Counted from the stretch's first letter, positions 9,801-23,258 are shown. The stretch is 64,000 nt of DNA from Haemonchus contortus (GCA_000469685.2 LS997564.1:39404448-39468447); one strand, 5' to 3'. The notes: generated by a model not told the origin, from the letters alone. Made by a program: numbers and translations.

Positions 9801-12800
9801 CCTCCCTCGCCCTCTTCTGGGAGAATCTCATCCAATGGTTGTGAAATGAATGCCTGTCAGGGTGGTTCCAATGTGGCCACTGTCTCTCCGAGGGCTGAAG
9901 AGATTCGACAGAAATGTAGAAACTCTTTACTAGTCAGTGTTTGAGTAATGTTTCGATTGTCATACATTATTGAATTCATTGATTTCAGGAGAAAGCTCCC
10001 AAGATCTTGTTGGAACGACTGAAAAAAGAAGGAAGCCTGCTCCTCGAAAACCTCACTGTTCTAGAAGTTCAGCTGGTTAATTATAACCCATCTGTCTTCA
10101 GTATATACATAGATATGCCTAGTGGGTTTTCTTGTTGTTCGATGTTATCCGAAAAAACATATTCCGATATGGGTAATGTCCATGAAATTGCGGATTTCTC
10201 ATCGTGCACAGAATAGGAAGCAGGGGGTGGCTGAAGTCAAGCGACAAACTTCGGATGCGCTTTGTCCATGATCGAATCCTGGCTTACGCGGCAAAACCAT
10301 ATTACCAACTATCGAAAGCCCAAAAATATTTGTATGAATGGCCAGGGAGACCCCGGTCATCTGTGCGCCCTTTTGCGATTTCAGCCAGGGGGATGTACCA
10401 TTTTAACTGATCCTTAGGAGTTGAGGAGCATTGCGGTGGATGAGATGATTATTTCTTGGGAGAAGTCGAAAACTTGTCCACCCCAGTGCTCCTTCCGTCC
10501 AAAGGCTTAGTCAAAAAAACTGCATCTCCCGAGTGTAACGAGGGATAAAACGTGACTCACGCTGTTATGTGTGCCAAACCCTGTTAGCTTACCCTTAGAG
10601 TCTTGTTATTTGGTTGGTAAGCATATTGACTGTTCGTCTCTGTTAGGTTGCCCCGGATGCGATGAATGATCATATACGAGCTTCAGGGTGTCCTATCCCG
10701 AAAGTGAAAATGCTACGTGATGTTGCTCCTGAAGAGTTGGATTTTAGTGGAAGATCTGGTAATTTACGACATGCTTTCGATGAGGAGCTAGTGTACCTCA
10801 CCACTTCCAAGCTTATGTTTTCCCGCGTTAAGGAAGACGTTCGAGAGGTATGTTGATCTCAGTTTTGATGCTTATGCTTTCTTGTTGAAGCATTGAAATT
10901 AACCTGTTTTTCTTCATCGTAAAATGTTCAGTAAATAATATTCAATGATTCTTTTTTGTTTCTGGCGACAGATTAAAATATCGATCAAATATGATCATCT
11001 AGTGTGCTGTCATGGCGTTCGTTCCACCGCGGTGCTTCATTTTCTGTGATGGAAAGGGTACCGAAAATGATGAAAGACTCCTTTCTATTAGCGAAGGGCT
11101 AGAGTAAGTTTTACTAGTCTGTACCAAAACGCGAGATAAGAGGTTTGCGGATTTCTAGGTTTTGACTTGATATTTTGTTACCTGTTATATTGGCTGATAT
11201 TGGCTCTACGTTATGTGAAAGTCTCACAAGTAGGCGATATGTGGGCAAAACTTCGGTCTCGGACGGGACTTGAACCCGTACTTGTGCTTTCCGGGCACCG
11301 TGCTCTTTATCCTTGCACTACTGAGTACGGGTTCGAGTTCCTTCCGAGGCCGGAGTTTTGCCCACGAAGCGCCAACCTTGTGAGGTTTTCTAGGTGTTCG
11401 AGCCTTACTCATTCTGTACTCGCTTGAATAAACTGATCAGCAAATCAGTTCATTTCGACGCTGAGAACCTTTCTCTTATGGTCTTAAATTGCTGATCTCT
11501 CTTTTTTGCTTTACTTCAACCGATAAGGTGCCGCATTTGTTTTTTCTTCTTACCCTTCATCTTTGAAAGATCCTAATTTCAATTATTTCACCCATGGTTA
11601 TTATTAGTTCCGTGAGTTCAAAGAGAGTCCTTAATTTTTTTTCATCTGTTTTTTTTTTCTGAAACTTTGTTGTACAGTATCAATCACGTTGGTTATTCGA
11701 CATGACAAATTGCGAGAGAGGGGTCATGTCAGTTCACACTGCCGTTCTTTATAAGTGCCCTCAAACTTTCAAGAATCCTCTCTCTCTAAAGATCTAAATT
11801 TCCCTGGAAGAAAGGTGCCGATACCTTCTATTTGAACCGGTCGGCCGAGCATATTGCTCCTTGAGTTGTAATAACTTGACTTGAACCATTTATGTATATG
11901 CTTATGACTAGTACACAAGATCCCTGCACAAACATTGAGACGGTGACGGATAATCAAAGGTGTCGAATGTTACTCAGTGGTTAGCAGAGCAGCACCGCTA
12001 ATGAAGGTAGCTGTTCAAAACGTTAATGAGACCCAAGACGAGAAGTGGGAAGATGGATAGCATGCCTGTCCCACCCAGTGAGATGGATAAGATCGAACAC
12101 TTTAAAAACAGTTTGAATCGTAATCTTTGAAGATCGTGCTGTACGAATCTTCGTGACGTTTTTACAGAGTTTAAGTTATAGGAAAATAGTTCAGGAATGC
12201 TATAGTAAATGGGTCTGCAGCGGCTGCCTCAAACATAAGACCCGGCGAAGCTCTGGTCGGTGCTCGTGATGGTGTGTACATGCGTGTTGCTGTGCTGCAC
12301 GGTGATGTATGTTCTTTCTGTGCTGCTCAAGCTATTTTTCTTATAAATCTCACTTATGCATTTGTATTTTAATTGTTTTTTTTTTATATTTTTTGAAGCT
12401 CTAGGTAAAAACTTGGGCTCATCGTTGTCCTATACTTAACGAAATATTTTGTTTTCGATGACAGTTGCATTAAATACACAAACAATTTTTATTTCAGTGC
12501 GGGTATCTTTCCTTGAGCAGACATGTATGCAAACTTTTATTTTGAAGGACCAGTCAGGAGAGATTCGCTGTGTCTGTCTCGACTACAATGCGGTTCACAA
12601 TTTTGACCGAAGCGAGTTGTTCCCTTTGCCAGACGGATTCTCGGTTGATGAAGTACCCGCTAACGCATTCTTGGGTCGTATTCGTGGCACACATTATATA
12701 TATGACGTAAGTTCTTTTATTAATTCAACTACCCACTTGTTTTTCTATTGATCTCTTCTTTGTGAACCAGGATTCGATACGTCGTGTAGTTTATGTAAGT

Positions 12801-15800
12801 TTGTAGTATTTTCTTTCAAAGGGGATCATATAGGATCGTTATGCATAACTTTTTTCTCTTTCAAATTCACATGGTCAGAACTTGAAATCACAAAATTGAT
12901 CACATTTGACATTTTGGGCAGCAACGTTAAATTTTGTTAAAATTCGCGCAGATAGTCTACTTCTGGTGTGCCTCAACATGTCAGACGAGCTTTAGAAGCA
13001 ATAAATGAAGGCACAGAAGAGATTTCACTTGATAACCTCCTTTGACTGATTGTCAGTTCAGATTGGTCAAGCCGAGTGGGGACTCTAATCAAGGTAGAGG
13101 CTGAATGACTTCACTTACCTCTGACTTGAAGTAATTCCCAGCGATCAACAGAAAAACTTTCTTCTCCTGAAAGATATAAGAAAGATGCGGATGAATAGAT
13201 GTGATATTGAAGAGTAGAGCGTGCCCAGGCAATCTAATCTTTCAGCTTCCTGGTATAGGTGCCGGTGCGTTGTAAAAACAGGTATAGTCGTGATGAGTGA
13301 GGATAAGGGATAAAGTCTTCGCCGTAATACAGTCCCGTTTTCGAGATGCACCCCCACATTCGACGCCCATCGGAAATCGTCATTACATTTCGATCCCGTA
13401 TATGGCCTATACAATGACTTGCGGTGTACAACCGATGTAGTGGTCAGTCCTTTCATCTCCCAGATAAGTCTGGTACCAATTAGCTGACCCGCAAGGATAT
13501 CCGACTCGGTTTGGCTTATTGTTAGGCGAGAATCAACTTTAAACTCGTCAGTTCGCATCACTTGCCACTACACAACTTCGCCCAATTGATCATTACAGCT
13601 TCTGAAAACGTAAAATGTTAAACTCATAATTTTCCCCTTTTCTTTTCACATTTCAAGATTATGATCCTAGCGCGATGCTAGCATTACACATTTGATCATG
13701 ACTACACACCTTTAGAATTCAAGATGCTATCTTTCTTCGTAGGACATGTACGACGCGGCATATAGTTTGTGCAAGCCAAACGACTATGAGGGATTGGTCC
13801 CACTCGTGTTATGCGCAATTTATGGTAGAACTGCAGTGAGTTGTTCTTCTGTATTATGCTAGAAATCGCGTAAGGTGGGGTTCGGTGCGATGAATGTTAA
13901 ATCACTTGACTCAATAACAAATATGTTTTTGTGTGTGTGTGTTCTGACTGGACGATCACCTCGTTTGCTGTAAGGGCTTATTCTTGTTCCCGGGTGTTCT
14001 TGTAATTTGTTATGTAGTGTGCATGGTATGAGTTTAATGTTTAATTGAAACTGACACTATAACATACTATAAAGAATGAACTCCAGTTCGGTTTTTTTTG
14101 CCGGTCGATGTTAAGTTTTTTTTCCATTGTGATTATACACGTTTTTGGGATCATCTGACTATTGTGGACGTTTGCATATCAATTGCGGATGGGTGGCTTA
14201 GCGAACGGCTAGTGAATTCAAAAGTTGCTGCACCGTTTGAACCTGACTCGCGCGTGAAGATCACACCATTTGAAGCGGAGGAAATGTTAAAGGTAACCTA
14301 TATTTCTTCTATTCGTACCTTTTAATGAATAGTGAAAGGGACAGTTTTTGTATAATACAGATATTTCACTTTGCTAAGGTCTTATCAAAAATTCGCTGCC
14401 ACGTTTTTCAGTTGGCTTCGTTAAAATTTTACAGCTTTTCATGTGTGTGTTGTTACACACCTTTCTTTTGGAGTCAAACAATTGTGCACGTTTTCGACGA
14501 TTCTCATTCTAGGATAAGAAACGAAGAGAGGCCGCCCATTTGATTAATTCTAATCAGCCAATAAGTGGAAAATTCGATATCCGAAGGAAGAATCTCAAGA
14601 ACAGTGTTGTTTGTGGAAAGTGCGGCTCTGAAATCCCGACAAGAAAGGGTCAAAGAGACAAGAAGAGGGGACGAAAGTTAAGCTCACCAGAAGGAGTGAA
14701 ATCTTGGAATGGAGTCTACCCAAAGGTGAGCGAAATGCATATGATTTAGTTCGATTTAAGAAATATCCTTACTCTTGGAGCTCTTTCTTTTAATTACCTA
14801 CATTTTTTCCCGGTTTAGGAAACCATTACTGACGCCGTCTGTCGCCGTGTTCCCAGTGTTACTGAACAGCTAATGTCTGTCGCTCGGAAGATGCATGCTG
14901 AAGAGGAGCAGGAAGCAGAGGAGCGTCTTTTAAGCGACGATGGCGCACAAGGTAAAATATGGTCTCCAAGCCCTGAAAGACGTTATTCGTGTTCATTAGA
15001 TGATGTCCGGGTATCTCAAACGCTCGAGGTTGGTGCAGATATGAGAACGGTAAGTTCCTTGGAAACACTTATGTGCAGAATTGAATTTTCTGAATCACGA
15101 ATTTATTTCAGTTGAGCCCTGACAATGAAACAACAAGTGGAACAGGTAAGGTTGAAAAATTTTCATTTAAGTTCGCTTGAAGGCTTTCAAACTTGTGATC
15201 GTCACTGAAAAATCTAGATTATAACTCCTCTCATTTCTTGACTTCTTTCTTTTCTGGTATTTGGCCTGTGTGGATTCCATCCTCCTGTCCATTTATTACC
15301 TTGAGATTTGGCCTGCGTTTACTTGGTGCTTATGTGCCCTACTCGGTATGTGATAGCGCGTCATTTTGGCGCAGAAGTAAATAAATAAAATAAATTCAAT
15401 TTATTCATCATTTTATTCATATTTATTCATGGACTTTTACTATACTAATCTTTACTATACTGAGACTTTAACTTTTACTATACTGAGCATTTCAAATGGT
15501 TTCAGAAATCGACAGAAGTCGTGCAACAAATGAGAGGGGGATCGCAACTTCAGAAAATCTCGAGGGCTTTAAATCTGAAAGAGCTGAACCACCACCTCTT
15601 TCGCCGGTGCAGCGTCCGACTTCAAGCAACATTTCACGTCACCACAAGAGTTCTGAGGAACCCTGTCTTCGTGATTTCGAAGGGAAGGAAAATATAAATG
15701 GAAATAAATGCACGAAACCTCCACGGACAATTGATTACTTCTCGATTGAAAATGCAGAGGAATGTGGAGCCGTACGATGTTGTAAGCCAAAGACAGAAAG

Positions 15801-17149
15801 AAAAACGGTGAGCTTTGCAGAGTATCTTTTTTTTTCAAAAACTGATTATGAAGTTCTTCTTTCAGTTACTTCCGGGTCAAGCTGCTACCACGAAATCGGA
15901 TTGTTCGGGCAAAGTCACGAAGTCAAATGGTAATGACGTACAGCAGAAAAAGGCCATAGAAATTCATCCAGACAGTGGTACGTTGAATCATTACTTCGTC
16001 TTTTTTTCTTATTAGAGTAACCTTACGGGGTTCCTTGTGAAAGAATGGAAATCGGCTATGGCGCGTGGAGCAGTTCCGTTTCAGGAACTACTGCAAGTGC
16101 TACAGAGAACAGGCAAACTTCAGAAGATCGTGAAAGATGCAGCCCCGAGAGAGCTGAACCACCACCTCCATTATTGGTGCAGAGTACGATTACAAAAGTG
16201 GGCTCGAAGCCTCAGATGCCGCAGGTGGGTGATTAAGATATTGTAGCAGGAAGAGAGAAACTAGGAATGGTCCGAACGTCTGAACAAGTTCTGTTGTATA
16301 AAAGAGAAAAATGAGATGCAGATTTTTGTGGAAGTTTGTGTTTTAATCATTTGTATTTATTTATTTTGCTTTATGATGGAATTGTACTCACAAGAGTTCG
16401 AATGATCATGTGATCAGTATAACATGCGTTTTCAGTCGCATCTCAATGAAGCTGGAACGGATGAATCATCAACGGGTTGGTTTTTCTTGATACTTTGTTG
16501 TAACTCTGTTATGTTGTATATTTGTAATTGTTTGTTATAATTTATTTTGTTTATTATCTTATTTTCTATGTTTTCTGGTTTTTTTTTTCGAACACTTTAA
16601 CTATGGACCGTGATCTCGCAATCGGTCTAACTGTTCAGGAACTGCTCTCAGTGCTGCAGCTGAGGATATAAAGAGCGGTTCTCGTACAGAATTTGAGAGG
16701 TTCAGCGTTCCAATGCTTAGCCCTACTTCATCTTCTGTTCGATCAGATGCAAATGGTGAAAAATCTCTTGAGAATTTGAAGAGGTGTTAATACTTTTGTT
16801 CATTACTTTTCGCTGTTGCACACTTAATATGCAGTGGAGTATTTCTTGCAGCGTACTGAAGCTCTATGAAGCGGCGCGACGTTGCTCCAAGGAGCCGTCG
16901 TCACAAATTGAAAGCACGGATTTGTTCGTAACGATGGCTATCGCGAATGCCGGCCGATTGTTAATAGTGGGCAATTATTGAGTTCTTAATGTATAGAAGC
17001 GAAGCTTTATTCAATTTGTACAGAAGCGTGAGAATACCAATGGTCAAAGATATGTTTTTCAGGGAACCCCGAAAACGGATGAGGAAAAACAAATTGTAAA
17101 CAAACTACTTTCATTTTCTGATCCTAAGGGTACATTCAGGGTTGACTAG
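9798..17149 (+). CDS. Tudor-domain protein, about 19 exons, about 850 aa
   Basis: Exons with matching phases: 9798-9932, 9989-10075, 10647-10847, 11003-11103, 12195-12301, 12498-12706, 12771-12794 (24-nt microexon), 13743-13835, 14116-14292, 14513-14725, 14819-15049, 15112-15145, 15506-15807, 15866-15977, 16085-16224, 16436-16475, 16639-16783, 16852-16966, 17063-17149 (TAG). Residues about 140-270 read as a Tudor domain: a leading strand (MAFVPPRCFIF), PGEALVGARDGVYMRVAVLH, the core CVCLDYN, and SELFPLPDGF followed by VPANAFLGRI. Residues about 320-370 (FWDHLTIVDVCISI, then LSERLVNSKVAAPFEP) resemble the SNase-like half of an extended Tudor module. A CGKC knuckle lies near 412-415. The last 400 residues are Ser/Pro/Glu-rich and look disordered. 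Tudor proteins bind methylarginine partners in germline RNP and small-RNA pathways. An EKL-1-like or TDRD-like identity is possible but unproven. The weakest points are the acceptor at 14116 and the GTGGGC donor after 16966. Without that donor the frame ends at 16981 (826 aa). Confidence 0.78.
11223..11384 (-). repeat. Foldback tRNA-derived SINE (family B), in a Tudor-gene intron
   Basis: Arms 11223-11282 and 11323-11384 are about 60-bp imperfect inverted copies; both carry a pol III B-box-like acgggttcaagtc/acgggttcgagtt motif and a ggcaaaact block. On the minus strand the loop holds an A-box-like segment (agtgcaaggataaagagcac) that matches the single-headed copy at 31640-31752 (agtgtaggggataagagcac). 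The 3' end caaccttgtgag is shared as well. The open frames on both strands here result from this repeat. Confidence 0.75.
13290..13450 (-). repeat. SINE fragment (family A), intronic
   Basis: Read on the minus strand it gives ccactacatcggttgtacacc, aagtcattgtataggcc and the downstream body, the order seen in the other family A copies. It lies in the intron between Tudor-gene exons 7 and 8. Confidence 0.6.
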
Positions 17150-18043
17150 ACGGGCCTATAGTTGCTGGACTCAGGGAGTATTCATACTGTGTATTATTAT
17201 AATAGGGGTTTTAAAAAATCAGTTGAAAACTTTACGCATATCATTTCTTTATCGAATTTTCACTTAGTATAATTACTGAAAAAGTTCTTTATGCTTGGTA
17301 TTTCCTGAAGTTATCATATGTTACCGGTTATGTTGCCAGACTTTTCTAGAAGTCGTCAGCTGACCATAACAAGCAAAATCATGGAAAACTGTCCAAATCG
17401 TAGACCGAAATGAGCCGCATTTGAATATCATTCACGGAAAAAAGGTGCAGCGTTGTGTGGAACCAACTTTCTCCGCAAAAGAAAGTCAAATTGTGCGTTG
17501 CTGTAATCGCCCATGTATCCAAAAGGTGGTGTGGGTACTTTGCCTCAAAGATCTCATCTAACTTACCACACCTGATCGTGCCCTATGAAGGAGGTTTAAG
17601 TTTTCAGTGTAAGGATACGGTAACTGCAGCGGACCACTGCCGCTCCCCGTCGGGATTCGGAAACAAGTACCACCTCCTCTGAAAGAGAATGTAAACTCGG
17701 CCGAGTTCTTGGCTACCATATTTTCAAGCAATGCGATTGCAATAACTGCCGGGCTTCACTCTCCACGCACTCTTGAATTTCTCGTTGCGGACTTTTTCAA
17801 AGTTTTCCGTCATTCTCGGAAGCGCCGAGGGTTCCGGTGTTTTTCGATTCGATTCAATGCCTTCTTATACTACTTGGAAGCTGATGATTCCTATAAAATG
17901 CTGCATTACTTTTGATACTTGTGTGCCGGTGACGAGGGTGAGGGTGTGAGTCTGTGAACAAAAGATGCAGTTTTGGACGAGCCTTTTTATATCTTTCCTT
18001 CCCAATAAGTGTCAAATTTGCCTTCCCTGTGACGATTCCACAT

Positions 18044-18084
18044 GCATGCATGTCAGCCAGCTGTTTGTTGATTGACATGCATGC
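18044..18084. repeat. 12-bp perfect inverted repeat
   Basis: gcatgcatgtca at 18044-18055 pairs with tgacatgcatgc at 18073-18084, with a 17-nt loop. No further context. Confidence 0.7.
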
Positions 18085-18968
18085 GCATTTCCTTTTCACT
18101 TGCTGATCGTGGGTGTATTTACCTAGTTGGGTGAAATGCGGGCTGCTCATTTCAATGGCTGCTTCGAAGAAGCAGAGATTATGTTTTACTTTGTCGTAGA
18201 TGAAACTTTTGTTTCCAACTTTTGAAGTTTTTTGTATGTATTATTACTGGGCTATTTGTGATATTGGTAAGCATTTGGAATGTTGTGAACTAAAGCTGCT
18301 GAAATGAAAAAAAACAGTGTTCAGACCTTGTGTCGAACTTTCAGGGAGCTTGCGAACATAGAAACGCACATGGCGCAACGCATGGTGCTGCGTTGCGTTT
18401 GCGTCGCCGCGCCAAAATTGATTAAGCGCTTTCAGAGTGCAGCGTCAAGCGTCTCGAGCGCGGCTTTGCTTGATTCGTGTGGTTGCGAGCTTCCCGTACG
18501 TTTGGCTCAAGGTTTGACCGCAACCATCCGTCCACTTCGTACGTAAGAAAAACGCTGCGAGCTTTAGTTCACTCTAATTCCGGATTTTCTGAGGTCTTTG
18601 TTTTTATTGTTACTGCTTTTGTAAATATTAGAGATTTTATGTTGAACATTTCCAAGTCTATTTAATCACTTTTGCTTTCTTCGCGAACTGGTGAATGAAG
18701 ATTTTCACTATAACGGTCTAGATTTTTAGTTCTACATGTTATGGCAATGCCATTGAGAATTTTTCCGAGCGTCGTTTTGGTCAAAATGCTTTTTGTTTCG
18801 TATTCGCTTTTTCGCACAGCAATAACCATGATTGGACCGTGGCCTCAACTGCATGGTGTCAGTGCTGTGGCAATTCTATGTCCGGATTCAAACGGGTAAT
18901 TCTTTTATATTTTTTCAACTAAGGCGTCCTCACTTCCTCGATTATTTTCTCTAGAGCAGCTTTTATTA

Positions 18969-19542
18969 GGTTGATGCATAATTATTGCGGATTTTTCCCA
19001 GCAAATTTTACTTAAAAAAACTGTAGAAATACCAAGCAAAGACCTATTCAAGTAATTACTCCGGAACTTGTTCACCATCTACTTCAAGCACTGCTTCCCA
19101 CCGATTAGTTAGTCGGATCCCAAAAGCGAAGAAGTTTTGTTCCTTACGGGCGATCCACGCCTTGACATCGGCCATCAAGTCGACCTAACTCCTATTCTCT
19201 AGCCATTTTTTCGATGAACGGTTGATGAGTAATCCATAAAAGTTTCTGCTGGTGCAAATGGCAGATTTAGGGGCAGATCCCATTTCTTGGTTGGCTTTGG
19301 CTGATTGTTCGATCGCCGATTTGATCGCCGAAAAGTTACTGAGATCGCGGAATGACTGTGCCACCTTCCAATCTTTCTCGAAGTAGTTAAGCCTGATTTT
19401 GCGAATATGCGGATGGTTTTTTGAGCATATTGTTGTAGAGAAAATCAAGTAGATCGTTTCTAGAAGCAAACCGAACTCAATATTCAAGTTCTATCGAGAG
19501 AAGAAAAGCCGCGAAAAAATCCGCAATAATTATGCATCAACC
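18969..19542 (-). mobile_element. Degenerate Tc1/mariner element, 574 bp
   Basis: Perfect terminal inverted repeats of about 28 bp start ggttgatgcataattattgc and end in a T-run; the element is flanked by TA on both sides (18967-18968, 19543-19544), as expected for Tc1/mariner. On the minus strand near 19175-19055 the translation reads WIARKEQNFFAFGIRL then NRWEAVLEVDGE, which matches the C-terminal end of mariner transposases (FFxxGI ... RWxxVxxxxGxY). The rest of the transposase, including the catalytic triad, is missing or scrambled. Non-functional. Confidence 0.85.
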
Positions 19543-21727
19543 TAATAGATCCTTCTCGAACTTTAGTGTACATTCTGTATGGGTCGAGGTTGCAGTCAGG
19601 CTGTGTATGGTTAACGGACGGAGCTACTTACGTAATGTCCTAGGTGGTGGTACATATTGCAGATCTGTAGGATTTGGGAATGCGCTAGATCAGTGATAGG
19701 GATATTGACTCTATTCACACCCATCATACCTTCCGATCAGAAAATTTATATCAGTGTTACAATAGAATCCAGTGATCCTCGAAATTCTAGGCTTTAAAAA
19801 ACTGGGGAGCATAGTGCCCAGTGTTAGAAAAATGGGGGGCTCATGTTATTCTTTTCGCTCGAGAGTAGCGCCCTGTGGTTTTTGAAAAATAATATTAATA
19901 GCGCTTTGCCTAGTTAATACAATATTGGCCGTGGGCTAAGGTAGACTTCCACTAAATGATCTGTTCCAAGCACCTACGTTTCCCCAGAGTCTAGACACTA
20001 TTTTTTTTGTCCAACTTTAAAGTTTTCAGGAAAGATGAATGAGGGAGAATCGAGTGAAATCTCTGGATATGATGTGACCAACATGGAATTTGTTCCCGTA
20101 CAAGCACTGGAAAACTTGGGGCTGGTCAACTTCTGCCGTTGAGTACATTCAAAGGATTCTATAGAGGGTAAGTTTACCATGGTCAAAAATTAGATTTTCC
20201 AGGTGTCGGATGTTATCAAGGTGTTAACTTGTGTGGTTGGTGATGTGTCTGCAGTACATAGCAGGCACAATGGGAAAAATACATTTTGAAACCGATTGTG
20301 TACTAAAAGAATCTATAACATTGTTTTTAACTACCCGTTCATTTTGCATCATTGAGTGGTGATTAGCCTAGTCACAGAGTGTGTTAGGTTGTTAAACTAT
20401 GACTAACCGTAGGTGTAGCCGTGTTTTGGCAGCAGCCAATTTTTTGTTACATTGATGTACCCATGTGACAGAGAAGTGCCTGTAACATCTGAAGAAATTT
20501 TTTGTCTACGAACCTAATTCTTTGTACTGCAATCTCTTTTGAAACTGATGCCGACAAAATTTCCGACTGTGCACTTGTGCTTTCGCCGGTTCCTTTGATG
20601 GAAAAACTAGCCGTCGCTGTTGTTAAAGTTCGGAAAACATTTGTACAAAGAACATAATATTTGAGTGCACTAAACAAGGTCTTTTAGAAAACTCTTATTG
20701 CATTCGGTTTTCCCCAAGTGAAATAAGAGCCATTTAGAGTTTTTGTTTGTCGGCTACTAACAAGCGATAATCGCTAGAACAGATAAAAAGAACGGGCTTG
20801 TGGTAGGCGTCCTCTTCAAAGCACTTAGAACTTCAAGAGTCAAAATTTTCATGAGTATGGGTGAGAAGAGAATTGAGACCCTATGCAAACCACAGCCTAG
20901 TGAGAATCAGAAATTCGGCTTTTACGAACTTAATTTTCGCATTGATTTGATGCCTTGACAAGAAACGTGTTGTGTTCCTCGCGACACATCAAGAAACTTG
21001 CACTCTGAAGAGCCTAATTCCGCAAGTTCGCTACTCTTAAAGTTCTTCAGTGCAGGTGGACTCATTTGAACGAGTTGTGCACCGCTTAGATCTAAAAACC
21101 ACTACATTATTCACTTGCCCTAGCGCCAGGCTACACATTATCTAGCGACAACTTGCGACAAATTTAAGGCACAGTCCATAATAATTTTGTGTAATCAGAT
21201 TATGATGAAAAATGGAAGACAAGATCGAAAATAGTGCGATGAAGGTGGAGAAACTGCGTGAATTGGTATTTCCAAAGTGAAAAGGCTTCAGAGAACCGTT
21301 AAAAACGGGGCTGGACGAGAATGAGACCAGAAAAATGAAGAGTGGGGCGTTCGGACGAGCTATACAATGTGCCTCACTGCGTACGTGTGGGTCCTGGTGC
21401 GAATAACAGACTATAGTAAGCAAAAGTTCATTTGTTTATAAGCACAGGTAAACAAAAACCCTAGTAACAGCAAAAGTAGCTCACTTTTTTGAGCCTCTAA
21501 GAGTAGGAAATCAAACAAGGGATCGAGGCGCAAAAAGAATAACAGAGGAAAAAGAGTGGGAGAAACACATCTCCTCATCACTCGGCCAGCAGCAGATTGT
21601 GTGTGGGTCCTATAACGAATGGTTGCAATTGGTAATGTCTCGACACTCGTCTGACGTGAGTCGATCGAGAAGTGGGAAAGCCATTGACGTTCCCGCCCAG
21701 TGAATTATCGTGAGTTGTGCCTTTAGG

Positions 21728-21972
21728 ATTCGCAGCTAGGTAGTGTAGTGGCAAATATGAACTATCGTGCTTGCGGCTCGCGGATCGAATGCCGTATTGA
21801 TACCCGCCGAGACCAAGAGAACCTTCAACCCCTCTGGCCCCTCGGCTCATTGACATAAAGCTCATCCGGAGGGGTGAAAGAGCATTGACAGCTGGCCACC
21901 GCAAGCCCGTCACTGCGATTCTGAAGGGAATCGAATGCGGGGCGTATGAATTGAAATTGATTGACGTCAAAA
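21728..21972 (+). repeat. tRNA-derived SINE (family A)
   Basis: The head has an A-box-like taggtagtgtagtgg at about 21734 and a B-box-like gcggatcgaatgcc near 21780. The family body follows: ttgacagctggccaccgcaa, gcgattctgaa and atgcggggcgtatga, ending near attgattgacg. The long minus-strand open frame here is the repeat's antisense. Confidence 0.75.
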
Positions 21973-23258
21973 GACTAATTTATCTAAGGGGATGGTCCAA
22001 ACTCTACTGGGCTATAGTCTTTTTATAAAGACCAGTCTTAAGCTGTCTGAGTTTTGAACCTATTTGTTAGCCCTCGTGTGGTGACGGGATAACGAAAAGG
22101 TCGCTCAATGTCTCAATTCGTAGAAGCTACTTAGCGGCCGTGTCTCTCTGAAATTGCGTGCTGTTTCAATTGCGTAATGAATCTTCCCGTATCAGATTTG
22201 ACCCAGATACGCGATGACGCGATTGTTGTTGAAAGGGTATCCAAGTGATTGGACTTCTACTGAATGGAATGTCTGGAATTTGAGAGCAGTGCATAGCATT
22301 GAGACAAAAAAATTGCTTCAGTAACGCTGAGCCATTTTGTGGATCAATCAGTGTCTCAGACACGCAGGTGGCTAGGTGGATTGGGTCAGTAAATTTCACT
22401 GTCTACAGTAATAGCATTGCGAATTACTGCATGTTCTGACGGTCTTTGTTATGGAATATATTTTAGTTGAGATTGACAACATCTTTCACACTTACGCCAA
22501 GATCCTAACAACTAATGATCGACTGAGAAAACCGAATTCCTTGAGTGACTCGTTAGGAGTGCCTTTTTTTGAGGGGTTGTTGTCTACTTTTCTGAAGACA
22601 TCTTGTTCCTTTTCTTGCATTTTTTTAATGGCCGGTTTATAATTTCTGAATCTCTTTCCCGATTTCCTTAATTATTTTTGTTTTGTTTATTCAATATAGC
22701 ATTAAATATATGGTATGGCGCTACTCCGCAATTAAGGACCCTCTTGAAGTGTTTTCCTCTCAAGTAGTAAACAATCAGTTGATAAACGTCTGAAGCCTAG
22801 GTGTAGATGTCTGCGAACGATCTCTTGTAGGCAAATTGGTGAAGATAGTAGAATAGAAGGTGCTCCATCCTTTTTAAGGGTCTTGTTCTTGTTCCAGCTG
22901 ACGCGATCAGACAGTTGATGGCAGATGTCCGCGTTGACTGCTGCCAGTTCTGGTTGCAGGAATTCTCAGTTTCTGAACTGTGTCCAGTCTTTCTGTGTAA
23001 AGACATCGTCGTTGGCTATGGAAGGCCTGACTGATAGTAGGATACCGTTACGGCCTCTGAAGGTCGTCGGCGAAGCATACTCAGTCATCGTTAGCGGTAG
23101 CTTTATTCAATATTTATTCGAAATGTCAACGAGAAGTTAGGAGGGTCGAGGAAAATGTTCAAACACTGGGTTCAGCAGGAGTTCTGTTTTTGTAGGAACA
23201 AGGCTTTAATCTTCAGTATTTCAGTTGTCCCATTGCAAATATTCTAAAGATAACACGG

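Noticed and set aside
18304..18546. 80-codon + strand frame
   Set aside because: GC-biased local segment with small internal hairpins; no domain or splice context.
21578..21970. 130-codon minus-strand open frame
   Set aside because: Antisense of a SINE. Similar peptides recur at 26150-26530 and 44233-44505 because the SINE recurs.
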